Source of the DNA: Oehlia diaphana
Lineage: Eukaryota; Glomeromycota; Glomeromycetes; Glomerales; Glomeraceae
Direction of reading: 5' to 3'
Length of the DNA stretch: 10,685 nt
Assembly: GCA_003833135.1 (NCBI GenBank)
Contig: QZLH01000181.1
Span: forward strand, 61,449-72,133
Shown here: positions 1 through 7,086 of the stretch, piece after piece
How positions within the stretch are numbered: the first letter of the stretch is position 1
Layout: every line of letters begins with the position of its first letter
Position numbers and translations under genes: made by a program
Notes under the pieces: model-generated
Told to the model about the DNA's origin: nothing
Database searches by the model: none
Seen by the model: the letters and a program-made list of their open reading frames with translations, nothing else

Positions 1-24
1 TTCTATAAATGATTTTTTTTTTAG
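1..24 (+). other. 3' end of an intron (acceptor site) of the TLDc gene
   Basis: A pyrimidine run ending in TTTAG at 22-24 directly precedes sequence that codes for a typical end of a BTB domain (YIYGG...). The reading frame of the downstream exon is open to the first base of the run, and an AG|G split of an arginine codon fits. The donor and earlier exons lie outside the window. The boundary is inferred from the signal and the domain edge. Confidence 0.6.
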
Positions 25-1126
25 GTATATTTATGGTGGAAACCTTTCTTTAAATGAATATGATAATTCAGATATAATTCAAATCCTAATTGCCGCTAAT
101 GAGCTTAGTCTTCAGGATTTAATTCCCTATTTACAATCTTTTTTGATCGAAAATAAAGCAATTTGGATGGAACAAAATTTTAATTTGATATATCAAACAA
201 GTTTCGAAAATGATTCTTTCTCCGAACTTCAAAAATATTGTATTGATTTAATGACGAAAGAACCAGTTAAGATATTTAACTCATTGAAATTGTCTTCAAT
301 TCCAGAAAAACTTTTGATTACAATAATTCAAAATGATAATCTTCAAATGAGTGAAATTCAAGTTTGGGAACACGTTCTTAAATGGGGACATGCACAAAAT
401 CCAGAACTTCCTTCTGATATTACAAATTATTCAAAAGATGATTTTGGCGCTTTAAAGAGTACTTTACAACATTTTATTCCATTTATTAAATTCTACAATT
501 TAACCGCTAAAGAATTTACGGATAAAGTATTACCTTATAGAGAAATTTTATCTGAAGAATTATTTATCAAATTAATAAAAACATTTCTAAATCTTTTGGA
601 TCCTAATATCAAGCCAAGTGATAAGTCAAAGCCTTGTATAACTAAGGAAGTTAACTTAAGAACCATTGACTCAAAAATTATTACATCTCAACATAATGGA
701 TTGATCTCAAAATGGATTGTTAGATTAGAAATTACTGACAAGTTAACTTCTCCTTATGAATTTGGATTATTGTTTCGCGGATCTCATGATGGATTTGCAC
801 ATGATGAATTTCATGAAATTTGTGATGGTATACCTCGCACGGTAACAATTGTTAAAGTGAAAGATAGTAACGAAATTCTTGGAGGATATAATCTAATTAA
901 ATGGGAATCGGGTTATGGGTGGGGTATTACTAAAGATAGTTTTATATTTTCTTTTAACAATGATAGAATTGAAGATCACATTTTAAGTCGTGTAATGGAT
1001 GAAAATTGCGCTATTAATAATGGAAGTATTCGCGGTCCATCATTTGGTAATGGAGACCTAACTATATTGAGATTAAATTATCTACAAATAAAGATTATAA
1101 TTGTAGTGAACAGAGGTCTTATGTGA
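25..1126 (+). CDS. BTB-BACK-TLDc domain protein, 3' exon (5' partial, C-terminus altered by frameshift)
   Basis: This is the last exon of a BTB/POZ-BACK-TLDc protein. It opens with the end of a BTB fold (YIYGG, then a helix with LIAANELSLQDL), continues with a BACK-like helical region (about 160-600, with a VWEHVLKWG motif) and ends in a TLDc domain (about 660 onward; LLFRGSHDGF, GWGITKDSFIFSF, RGPSFG). BTB-BACK proteins often serve as substrate adaptors for cullin-3 ubiquitin ligases, and TLDc domains are linked to oxidative-stress resistance and V-ATPase regulation; the role of this protein is unknown. The first ATG-like start in this frame is internal, because coding continues upstream through a splice site. 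After GDLTILRLN the frame drifts into an unrelated tail ending at 1126, while the expected TLDc end is encoded one frame over to 1197. Either the gene is mutated or one T is missing from the assembly near 1077. Confidence 0.85.
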
Positions 1127-1197
1127 AATCAATTAGAAAAACTAAAAATGAATTTAATTTAGAAGAATGTGAAGTTTTTCAAATAATTGATCAATAG
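1078..1197 (+). pseudogene. Out-of-frame authentic C-terminus of the TLDc domain
   Basis: Read from 1078, this frame gives LSTNKDYNCSEQRSYVKSIR and continues to EECEVFQIIDQ before TAG at 1195-1197. The copy on the opposite strand at 10320 ends the same way (YEKSIRETSSNFNVKECEVFQ), so this is the conserved TLDc end. The upstream exon reaches it only if one base is added near 1077 (AATTATCT where AATTTATCT would keep the frame). It may be a real mutation or a homopolymer error. Confidence 0.75.
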
Positions 1198-1227
1198 TAA
1201 CTGATTATATTGATCAGATTTTTAATT

Positions 1228-1268
1228 GATGTTTCTATTTGATGATTTCTATTTGATGATTTCTAATT
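1228..1268 (+). repeat. Three tandem copies of a 13-14 nt unit in the 3' flank
   Basis: Units of the form GATGATTTCTATTT occur at 1228-1240 (one base short), 1241-1254 and 1255-1268, beginning about 30 bases after the TLDc stop. The last copy ends in AATT. It is a short slippage-type repeat with no evident function. Confidence 0.7.
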
Positions 1269-2258
1269 ATTATTAAATTGGGATTATTAAAATTTATGTT
1301 ATGTATAAACTAAACTATACATTAATTGATGGATTCAATGCTTTTTTCTCAATAAAATTTTGTAAAAAAGATAGAGTTTAATTAACAAAAGCAAAAAAGT
1401 TGTAAAATCACACAGAACAAAAAAAGGAATGGGTGGATAAATTATCGTAAGTGTGGATTAAAATAAAAATAATTAACCAATAAATGATCGATTTTTTAAT
1501 TTTTGTATTTTATTATTAAATATTGTACCAGGTAAAAATAAACAGTGTCAAAGAAATCGTCCAAGAAGGATTTATAAATTGAATTTTTAATCACAAACGA
1601 TTAATATTTGATAACTCAAGACAATTCAGTTTTTATAAAAATATTTCTGCAATTTTAAAAAGTGTTAAATGAACTGCCATTTTTAAAGTTTATTAATTTT
1701 CTAATTATTTTGTTTCTTCGCCATTTTATAAAATTTTATTCTTCCATTAAGCATCTATTCCTATACTTGAAAAGCTTTTTTAACCCTTTACTGTAAAAAA
1801 AAATCTTCTATTCTCTATAAAAAAAATAAAAGTTCTATTTAAATAAATTTTTAAATAGTTTAAAGCTTTGGACCTAATCAAATTTTCAAATTTGTTATGT
1901 ATGATGATTATATAGGTTCTGTGACTTCTGTCAATATTACCTAATAGTTATATATCAATATTATTTAATAAAGAGAAATAATAAATTCATAAAAGTATAT
2001 ATATGTTTTTTTATAAAAAATTAAAACAAGCACGAAAATAAATTATTTAGATATGTACAATTAGGGAAGTTGTCTCAGTTTTCGTTTAATCAATATTTTC
2101 TTAAGGGAACAAGAATAGTTGTAACATGTTCCCTGGCTGTATATTAAAAAATTCTATAATAGTAGTAAAAACTGTTCGTTGGAAGAAATAATTATAAAAA
2201 AAAAATTATTAGGAAGAAATAGGATGAGACAAAGTTTCGTAAAAAAATTCTAAGATGA
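1269..2258. other. AT-rich intergenic spacer without a recognisable gene
   Basis: I see no open frame with protein-like composition on either strand. The stretch holds A and T runs and two small inverted repeats: AGGGAACA/TGTTCCCT at 2104-2111 and 2127-2134 with a 15-base loop, and an AT hairpin at about 2188-2211 bracketed by direct repeats GGAAGAAATA (2181-2190, 2212-2221). It ends where the first integrase frame opens. Confidence 0.6.
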
Positions 2259-3034
2259 ACTGCCAAAGTTAAACCACTAAAAGAAGTTAAAAATATTGAA
2301 TTTAAGGATAACGTCAAAATTATTGATGGTAAAAGATACACTAATAAAAATGGTAAAAATTTAAGAATTATAGTAAACTTTGAAAGAATGGGAGCATTGT
2401 ACTTAGCTCACAGTCATGAATTATCAGTGCATATGGGAATTAAAGCAACATATGATAATCTGAAGGATAAATATTATTGGGAAAATATGTTGAATGATGT
2501 AGAACATTATGTAAAAACATGTGATGAATGCCAAAGAAGAGGTAAACCAATGGGGAAAAATGAACTACATCCAATCGAAGTAGTAGAACCATGGTATCAA
2601 ATTGGAATCGATTTTGTTGGACCACTACCTACAACAACTAATGGAAACAAATACATTATTGTGGCTATGGATTATTTTACAAAATGGCCAGAAGCAAAGC
2701 CAGTGAAAGAAGCAACTGCTAAAGAAGTATCAAAATTTATTTATGAAGATATCATTTGTAGACATGGATGTCCAATGAAAATATTAAGTGATAGAGGGAG
2801 TTACTTTAATAATGAAATAATTAGAGATTTAATGGAAAAATTCAAGATTAAATGGAATTTTTCTACAAGTTATCACCCAGAAACGAATGGACTTGTTGAA
2901 AGATTCAACTGAACATTGAATGAAAAATTGTCAAAATTATCAATTGATGATAATTGGGATACAAAGATAGCACCAATATTATTTGCTTACAGAAACAAAA
3001 AACATAGTTCAACCAGAATTCGACCATTTTATTT
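2259..3034 (+). pseudogene. Ty3/gypsy integrase fragment (copy 1)
   Basis: The frame is open from 2259 to a TGA at 2910 and reads on in the same frame to 3034. The part before the ATG at 2388 resembles the pol linker ahead of integrase (NLRIIVNFERM). From that ATG the H2C2 zinc finger is complete (His at residues 8/10 and 15, C45-x2-C48). The catalytic triad is D75 (GIDFVGPL), D135 (ILSDRG) and E171 (NGLVERFN), with exactly 35 residues between the last two. The TGA lies three codons after the catalytic Glu, where relatives usually have Arg. There is no RT or RNase H upstream and no C-terminal part: homology stops at an N. It is an isolated, dead fragment, about 97% identical to copy 2 over 523 bases. 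Confidence 0.9.
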
Positions 3035-3035
3035 N
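3035..3035. other. Ambiguous base (N) at the edge of integrase homology
   Basis: The only N in the window sits at the last base of homology between integrase copy 1 and copy 2. Copy 2 continues coding (LTYGRDV...), whereas here the sequence turns into unrelated AT-rich DNA. This suggests an assembly join or collapsed gap as much as a natural break. Confidence 0.9.
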
Positions 3036-3477
3036 TAATAAATATAATAAAAATAATAGGCTAGGATGGCTGCGGCTAGGTCGGCTTGGCACAGTTAGAC
3101 GCAGTAGATCTTAATTTTCCACATGATCTTTTGGCGCAGTAAATTGTAACTCCACATGTGATTAGGGTAACAACGATAATGAACCTTAAAAAGAACCAAT
3201 TTTTAAGGTCAAGTAGTTAATTATCTTAATAATGCGTGGTTATTTAGTTTGAACAGGGGTATAGCAGATAAGATCAAAGAATTAAAAATTTTTTTTCAAA
3301 AAAAAATTATTACAATTTGAAAGTTGTATGGAAAATAAATTGCAGGAATTTGTAAATAATCAAAAAAAAAAAAAAAAAACTTTGAATGGAACTATAAAAA
3401 TTTTAAGGATAACGTGTAAATAATTTGTAAATAACTTGATAAATTATATGAACTCAGTGGGAGGTATTTTTGGGAAT
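3036..3477. other. Non-coding region between integrase fragment and minisatellite, possible LTR material
   Basis: No gene is visible. Notable items are an unusually GC-rich patch at 3059-3096 with a direct repeat GGCTAGG (3059-3065, 3074-3080), a possible LTR-like start TGTAACTCC at 3145, a perfect 9-bp inverted repeat CCTTAAAAA/TTTTTAAGG (3184-3192, 3200-3208; 7-base loop), and an 18-base A run at 3362-3379 with AATAAA 22 bases before it (3334-3339). It could be the start of the second element's 5' LTR, but I could not match it to the 3' LTR. Confidence 0.45.
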
Positions 3478-3681
3478 GTCCTGTGTGGTGCTTAGGAAAA
3501 GTCCTGTGTGGTGCCTTAAAGGTTCTGTGTGATAATTCAAGGAAAGTCCTGTGTGATGCCTAAGAAACGCTCTGTGTGAGGTCCAAAAATACTGGAACAC
3601 AAAAATACTAGGAAAAGTTCTGTGATGCCTTGGGGGTTCCGTGTGATAACTCAAGGAAAAGTTCTGTGTGATGCCTAGGAG
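3478..3681 (+). repeat. Degenerate minisatellite, about eight GTYCTGTGTGRTGCC-like units
   Basis: Units begin near 3478, 3501, 3522, 3546, 3569, 3617, 3636 and 3661, each resembling GTYCTGTGTGRTGCC. A higher-order duplication is visible: about 3512-3567 resembles 3626-3681, both pairing a GTGTGATAAYTCAAGGAAA block with a following CTGTGTGATGCCTA block. The array lies just upstream of a TATA-like box, so it may be the enhancer part (U3) of a 5' LTR. The opposite strand has an open frame rich in His and Thr (TEPPRHH-type repeats), which is only a by-product of the array. Confidence 0.75.
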
Positions 3682-3700
3682 TGCACCCAAAAACTGGCAC

Positions 3701-3708
3701 TATAAATA
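3701..3708 (+). promoter_or_regulatory. TATA-like box of the putative 5' LTR or leader promoter
   Basis: TATAAATA follows the minisatellite and is followed by AATAAA at 3777-3782 and a 5' leader ending at the first ATG of the gag-like region (3942). The order of repeats, TATA, AATAAA and leader is that of an LTR promoter. No matching TATA context exists in the 3' LTR, so this is an inference. Confidence 0.4.
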
Positions 3709-3941
3709 CGATGGCAGAGTATAGAAGATTTTAAAAGGACAAATATTTGCTGGACAAATATCAATTGTGAATTGAGAATAAAGAAATTTTATAGAGAAAT
3801 AAAAATTTTATTTGTACAAACCTGTAAACTACTATAATCAGTAATGAACAATGAGGTAAAGGCAAGCCCAGTATAGGTCAAATAAAAATATAAAAAGGTA
3901 ATCAAAGTATAGAATGTGAAAGTTTTCAAGATTTTATCAAA
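3709..3941 (+). other. Leader or end of the 5' LTR (non-coding)
   Basis: An AT-rich stretch with AATAAA at 3777-3782 and no protein-like frame on the + strand. By position it should contain the end of R/U5 and the primer binding site of the second retroelement. I cannot place a convincing LTR end or primer site; TGGTATC at 3947 is the only weak candidate and lies inside the first ORF. Confidence 0.35.
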
Positions 3942-4112
3942 ATGGAATGGTATCATATATGGAAAGCTGATTATGAAAATCATAAACAAGAACATGATGA
4001 AGGGACAACAGAATTATCAGAATGCTTATCGTGTGAAATATGTCACTTAATAGAAAGGGAAACACCAATAGTGTTCAAGAAATTTTGGAATATATTATTT
4101 AAATTCGAACCT

Positions 4113-4121
4113 ATGATATTA
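4113..4121 (+). repeat. Target-site duplication, left copy (ATGATATTA)
   Basis: A 9-bp direct repeat identical to 4265-4273, immediately flanking the 143-bp insert. In both places it is read as Met-Ile-Leu in the frame of the flanking coding segment. Confidence 0.75.
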
Positions 4122-4264
4122 GAGGTTTCTTAATGTATGCACCGTGCATATGTACATCCTACCAGAATTTAGGAGTTATGCACTTGCACGTGATAGCGTT
4201 AAACTTAACTTCAGCTGATGCGTACGTTAATATCGTATACATGATGCGTAAGTTAAGGATGCTC
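4122..4264 (+). mobile_element. 143-bp MITE-like insertion inside the gag-like ORF
   Basis: The two ends are imperfect inverted repeats. The left end GAGGTTTCTTAATGTATGCA and the reverse complement of the right end GAGCATCCTTAACTTACGCA match at 14 of 20 positions, and about 21 of 31 when extended. A perfect 9-bp duplication (ATGATATTA) flanks the insert. The insert carries seven CpG dinucleotides, while the coding sequence around it has almost none, and it contains a near-palindrome TATGCACcGTGCATA at 4136-4150. Removing insert plus one duplication (152 bases) joins frame 0 upstream to frame 2 downstream with no stop, strong evidence of a real insertion. A 9-bp duplication is typical of Mutator-type (MULE) transposition, and a MULE transposase relic lies at 8661-9542; assignment to that superfamily is inference. 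It encodes nothing. Confidence 0.8.
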
Positions 4265-4273
4265 ATGATATTA
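4265..4273 (+). repeat. Target-site duplication, right copy (ATGATATTA)
   Basis: An identical partner of 4113-4121. The coding frame of the host ORF resumes here. Confidence 0.75.
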
Positions 4274-4953
4274 ATATACAATGATGTAACATTGAAAGGA
4301 TTATTGAACCTGTTAAGTATGGATAATAGGACAAGGGAAGATACCATACATAAAGGAAAATGTAGAGATATAGTGGATAGGATAATTGAATCAATAAAGT
4401 ACAGTCAGCAACCAACGATGAGAGAAAAAGGCTTAAGGATAATAATTGTAGTAATTGTAAGGGACTGTATTGAAGGAAATTTAAAAAATGAAGTGTGTGA
4501 TAAATTAATTGGAAATCCAGAGTTAATAAAATATGGATATATTCTAGAAGATTGAGACGTTGAAAACAGATTTCAAAAATTTTGGGAATGGTATGATACA
4601 ATACTGGAGATGGGAATGAAATTAGATCGTATAAGTGATGAAAATGTAGCAGGAGTAATGACAAGATTTAGGAAACTGTTATACATGGAAGAAAGAATAG
4701 CCAAAGATGAAAAAGAAACGGACGATATGATATTCATGATAACAAATTTGATTGAATATGGAGAATTGCCAGGAGAGAGACAAAGAGTGAATAATGTGAC
4801 AGCGATATGGAACAGATATATACAAAAAATAAATAAAGATTCATAGATACCCGACAATTTACAAAGGAACCTGAGGATTCAGAAGGTGATGAAGGTAAAA
4901 ATAGTCCTGAAAGTTATGAATTTGAAGAAGGTGCAAGTGATGAATACGAGATA

Positions 4954-5775
4954 ATGAAAGAGGATGGTATTGAATGGTCAGTAGATTTATTAAAAGGAAA
5001 AATTGAAGAAATGGATGGAAGATTTATGGATAAAGATATACAAAGGATATGGAACCTATGTATAAGAATGGAATTAGTACTAACAGAAGACTTCTTAAGC
5101 GCATTCTTTGAAAGGAAAAACCTGAGTGATGAAAAATTAAAAGATGAAATAAAAGATTGGTTAGAACAAGAAACCATAGAATGCATGGATTGTGAAAATA
5201 GAAAATTACCATATATGATAAAAAGTAGTACAGGACAATGTGAAAATTGTGAACAAAAAGAATTATTAGAATTAAAGGATGACTTAGAAAAATTGGGCTA
5301 CGAGATGGACATCTCGGAAATACAAAGAATAAGAAATTTTAGGATAAGCAATAGTGTAATAGTAACGACAGAATTTATGGAAAAATATATTCAAGTTATT
5401 GATTTGGAAGAAAAAGAATTGAAGATACAATTGTATGAATGGATAAATGAAAATACAACATTTTGCGATGAATGTGGAATAAGATGGATCAACAGTAAAT
5501 TTGATGAAGGAAAAATAAAATGTAGAGATTGTGAAAATGATGAGAATGAAATTGACATCAGGATCAAAAGACTGAAACAAATATGTAATGATGCTAAAAT
5601 AGAGGTAACTGAAGGAGAATTATTAAGGTTAACCAGTATGGGATATACTGATGGAGAAATACTTGATTATGGATTTATGGAGATATTTCAGAAAAATAAA
5701 AATGAATTGGAGAAAAATTTAAAGCGGATACTTGATAAATTTTTGAATCAACAAGCAGGAGTGGAAGACCAGTGA
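4954..5775 (+). CDS. Repeat protein with two CxxC-x15-CxxC zinc-ribbon-like motifs, upstream of Gag
   Basis: This 273-residue open frame is very rich in Glu, Lys, Asp and Ile and is predicted helical. It contains three diverged copies of a roughly 60-residue unit. Residues 28-77 align without gaps to 122-171 (DIQRIWN with EIQRIRN; both end in an acidic helix and Cys). Residues 222-264 align to 122-164 at a shift of 100 (FMEKYIQ with FMEIFQK). Units one and two are each followed by four cysteines, C77-x2-C80-x15-C96-x2-C99 and C171-x2-C174-x15-C190-x2-C193, that could bind zinc; the third lacks them. I know no family with this layout. The frame is open upstream to 4846, so it probably joins the preceding segment by a one-base shift near 4840. 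It joins the acidic linker downstream by another shift at about 5771. A nucleic-acid or protein-binding extension of Gag is a guess. Confidence 0.6.
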   Translation: MKEDGIEWSVDLLKGKIEEMDGRFMDKDIQRIWNLCIRMELVLTEDFLSAFFERKNLSDEKLKDEIKDWLEQETIECMDCENRKLPYMIKSSTGQCENCEQKELLELKDDLEKLGYEMDISEIQRIRNFRISNSVIVTTEFMEKYIQVIDLEEKELKIQLYEWINENTTFCDECGIRWINSKFDEGKIKCRDCENDENEIDIRIKRLKQICNDAKIEVTEGELLRLTSMGYTDGEILDYGFMEIFQKNKNELEKNLKRILDKFLNQQAGVEDQ

Positions 5776-6031
5776 AAATAGTGGAAATAAATCTGATGAT
5801 GAAGAATCAAATGGATCTGAAGAAATTTTAAGTCCAAATAATAGTGATAATAATGAAAATTTTGAAGAACTGCAGGAAGAAAATAAGGAAGAAAATATTA
5901 TAAATATACCCGATTTTGACTCAAGTGAAAGCTCAGAATCAAATTCAGAAACAAATTCTGAAGAATCTGATAATAGTTTAAAAAATTTATTTAAAACACC
6001 ACCTGAAACACCACCAATAGTACCAATAATT
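5771..6031 (+). pseudogene. Acidic, Ser-rich low-complexity linker of the gag-like region
   Basis: Read from 5771 (one frame off the preceding ORF), this encodes a disordered stretch made mostly of Ser, Glu, Asp and Asn (SENSGNKSDDEESNGSEE, then DSSESSESNSETNSEESD) ending in a Pro/Thr block (TPPETPPIVP). It runs in frame into MAARNEIRED at 6032. The switch from frame 1 to frame 2 near 5771 is either a one-base indel or a frameshift site. Such acidic linkers are common in retroelement Gag extensions. Confidence 0.55.
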
Positions 6032-7085
6032 ATGGCAGCAAGGAATGAAATTAGGGAAGATATTAGAGCAGCTTTACTAGCAGCTACAGGACATGATGTC
6101 GGAGGTAATTGGGCAGGATTGAATCAAGCACCACCAATACATAATGCAATTGAAGATGCAGGAGATGTAGCAGGAGAACCATCACCCTACCACCATTTTA
6201 TGAAAAAGAAAATGAGGATGTAAATGATTGGGTAAATCAATTTGAAATAGCATTTACAGCTATTGGAAAGAACCAAGGAAATAATGGAGTAAGACAAGCA
6301 GCAATGGCAGCAACATGTTTGAGAGGAGCAGCATTACAATGGTACAAAGAAAAGAAGGAAGCTGGAGCTGGAAACGTAACAAATTGGAAAGATGCTGATA
6401 ATGATAATGATTTGAAACATAGAATCAAACAAAGATTTACCAGGGAAGACGTCAGAAGATGAAAAATGCAAGAATTGAGGAAAACAGCACAGGGAATAAA
6501 CGAAAGTATACACAAAGATTTAGACAAATTTTAAGATTAGCTACCAGAGGTCACGCATTGGATGATGAATTACAAGTAGATTTTTATATTGAGGGATTAG
6601 AACCAGAATTGGGGTATTAAGTCAGGAGACAACAACCAGGAAATTTAAATGATGCAGTAAATTTAGCAAGAAGGGAAGAGGAGGCATTAACTAAAAAAGC
6701 ACGAAAAGAAGGTAAAACTTATATTAAGGAAAGTAAGATTGAAATACAAGACGATAAACCTAAAAATATATTTGCAAAACCATTGGATAAAAATTATGAG
6801 GATGACTTATCCAAAATGTTCAAAAAATTGGAGGTAAAATTATTAAATAATATAGAAAGACAAGGAAAATCCATGAACAATAAGGATCAACCAAAAGGAA
6901 AGTGCTATATTTGTGGACAGCAAGGACACTGTGCAAATACATGTACAAGGAATAACAACCAAAGGAATTATGGTAGACCAAACAATCAAAATTATAACCA
7001 AAGACCAAACAATTATGGCAGGAGACCAAATTTTAGAACAAATGATGGTCAAAACTTTAATAGAAGATTGAATAAAAACATGTGA
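6032..7085 (+). pseudogene. Ty3/gypsy Gag (retrotransposon gag domain plus CCHC knuckle), frameshifted
   Basis: This encodes the structural Gag protein of a Ty3/gypsy element. It starts MAARNEIREDIRAALLAATG, then shifts to frame 1 at about 6190. The capsid-like retrotransposon gag domain follows (about 6193-6640; DVNDWVNQFEIAF, AMAATCLRGAALQWYKEK, FTRED, then FRQILRLATRGHALDDELQV and DFYIEGLEPELG). A second shift, to frame 0, occurs at about 6505. In-frame stops are TGA at 6460-6462 and TAA at 6618-6620. The nucleocapsid part has one zinc knuckle and an Asn/Arg-rich basic tail (NNQRNYGRPNNQNYNQRPNN). The tail ends at 7085 because of the deletion that joins it to integrase. No protease, RT or RNase H follows. 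The true Gag start may be 6032 or far upstream at 3942. Confidence 0.85.
6903..6944 (+). other. CCHC zinc knuckle of Gag
   Basis: The codons give C-Y-I-C-G-Q-Q-G-H-C-A-N-T-C, a CX2CX4HX4C retroviral-type knuckle with all four ligands intact. It binds nucleic acid in Gag proteins and marks the nucleocapsid region. Confidence 0.92.
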
Positions 7086-7086
7086 T
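7073..7086 (+). other. Deletion junction fusing gag tail to integrase
   Basis: The basic Gag tail (RRLNKNM) runs directly into the integrase CDEC motif. Homology with integrase copy 1 begins at 7073 (TAAAAACATGTGATGAATGCC in both). The bases AAAAACATG can belong to either side, as expected for an end-joining or template-switch deletion using a short homology. The lost part is protease, RT, RNase H and the histidine half of the integrase zinc finger. Confidence 0.75.

Larger units (their letters stand above)
3942..4846 (+). pseudogene. Unrecognised helical N-terminal part of the gag-like region, interrupted by a MITE
   Basis: The coding region runs from the ATG at 3942 to 4121, is interrupted by a 143-bp insert, and resumes two frames over at 4265 to the TAG at 4844. 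One in-frame TGA (4553-4555) is read across. The product would be Lys/Glu-rich and mostly helical, with an early Cys cluster (CLSCEIC) and no domain I recognise. The later part (WYDTILEMGMKLDRISDENV, then a helix) looks distantly like the repeats encoded at 4954-5775. At about 4840 the frame shifts by one base into DTRQFTKEPEDSEGDEG, which leads into the next ORF. Position just upstream of a classical Gag makes it an N-terminal extension of Gag or a separate accessory ORF. Confidence 0.6.

Noticed and set aside
3478..3681. Possible CRISPR-like array
   Set aside because: Units are degenerate, about 15 bases, with irregular spacing and partly repeated spacers; the setting is eukaryotic.
3454..3690. 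Open frame of 78 residues on the - strand with repeated HH/TEP motifs
   Set aside because: It is the translation of the minisatellite; the repeats are in the DNA and there is no other coding evidence.
3947..3961. TGGTATC as a primer binding site complementary to initiator tRNA
   Set aside because: Only about seven bases match the usual start, no LTR end is seen directly before it, and it lies within the first ORF.
4263..4857. Leu/Ser/Ile-rich open frames on the - strand that look like membrane proteins
   Set aside because: They mirror Lys/Glu-rich coding sequence on the + strand; the AT-rich complement gives hydrophobic residues without conserved motifs.
4914..5580. Further - strand open frames opposite the zinc-ribbon ORF
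   Set aside because: Same shadow effect; the + strand has internal repeats and spaced cysteines that show it is the real frame.
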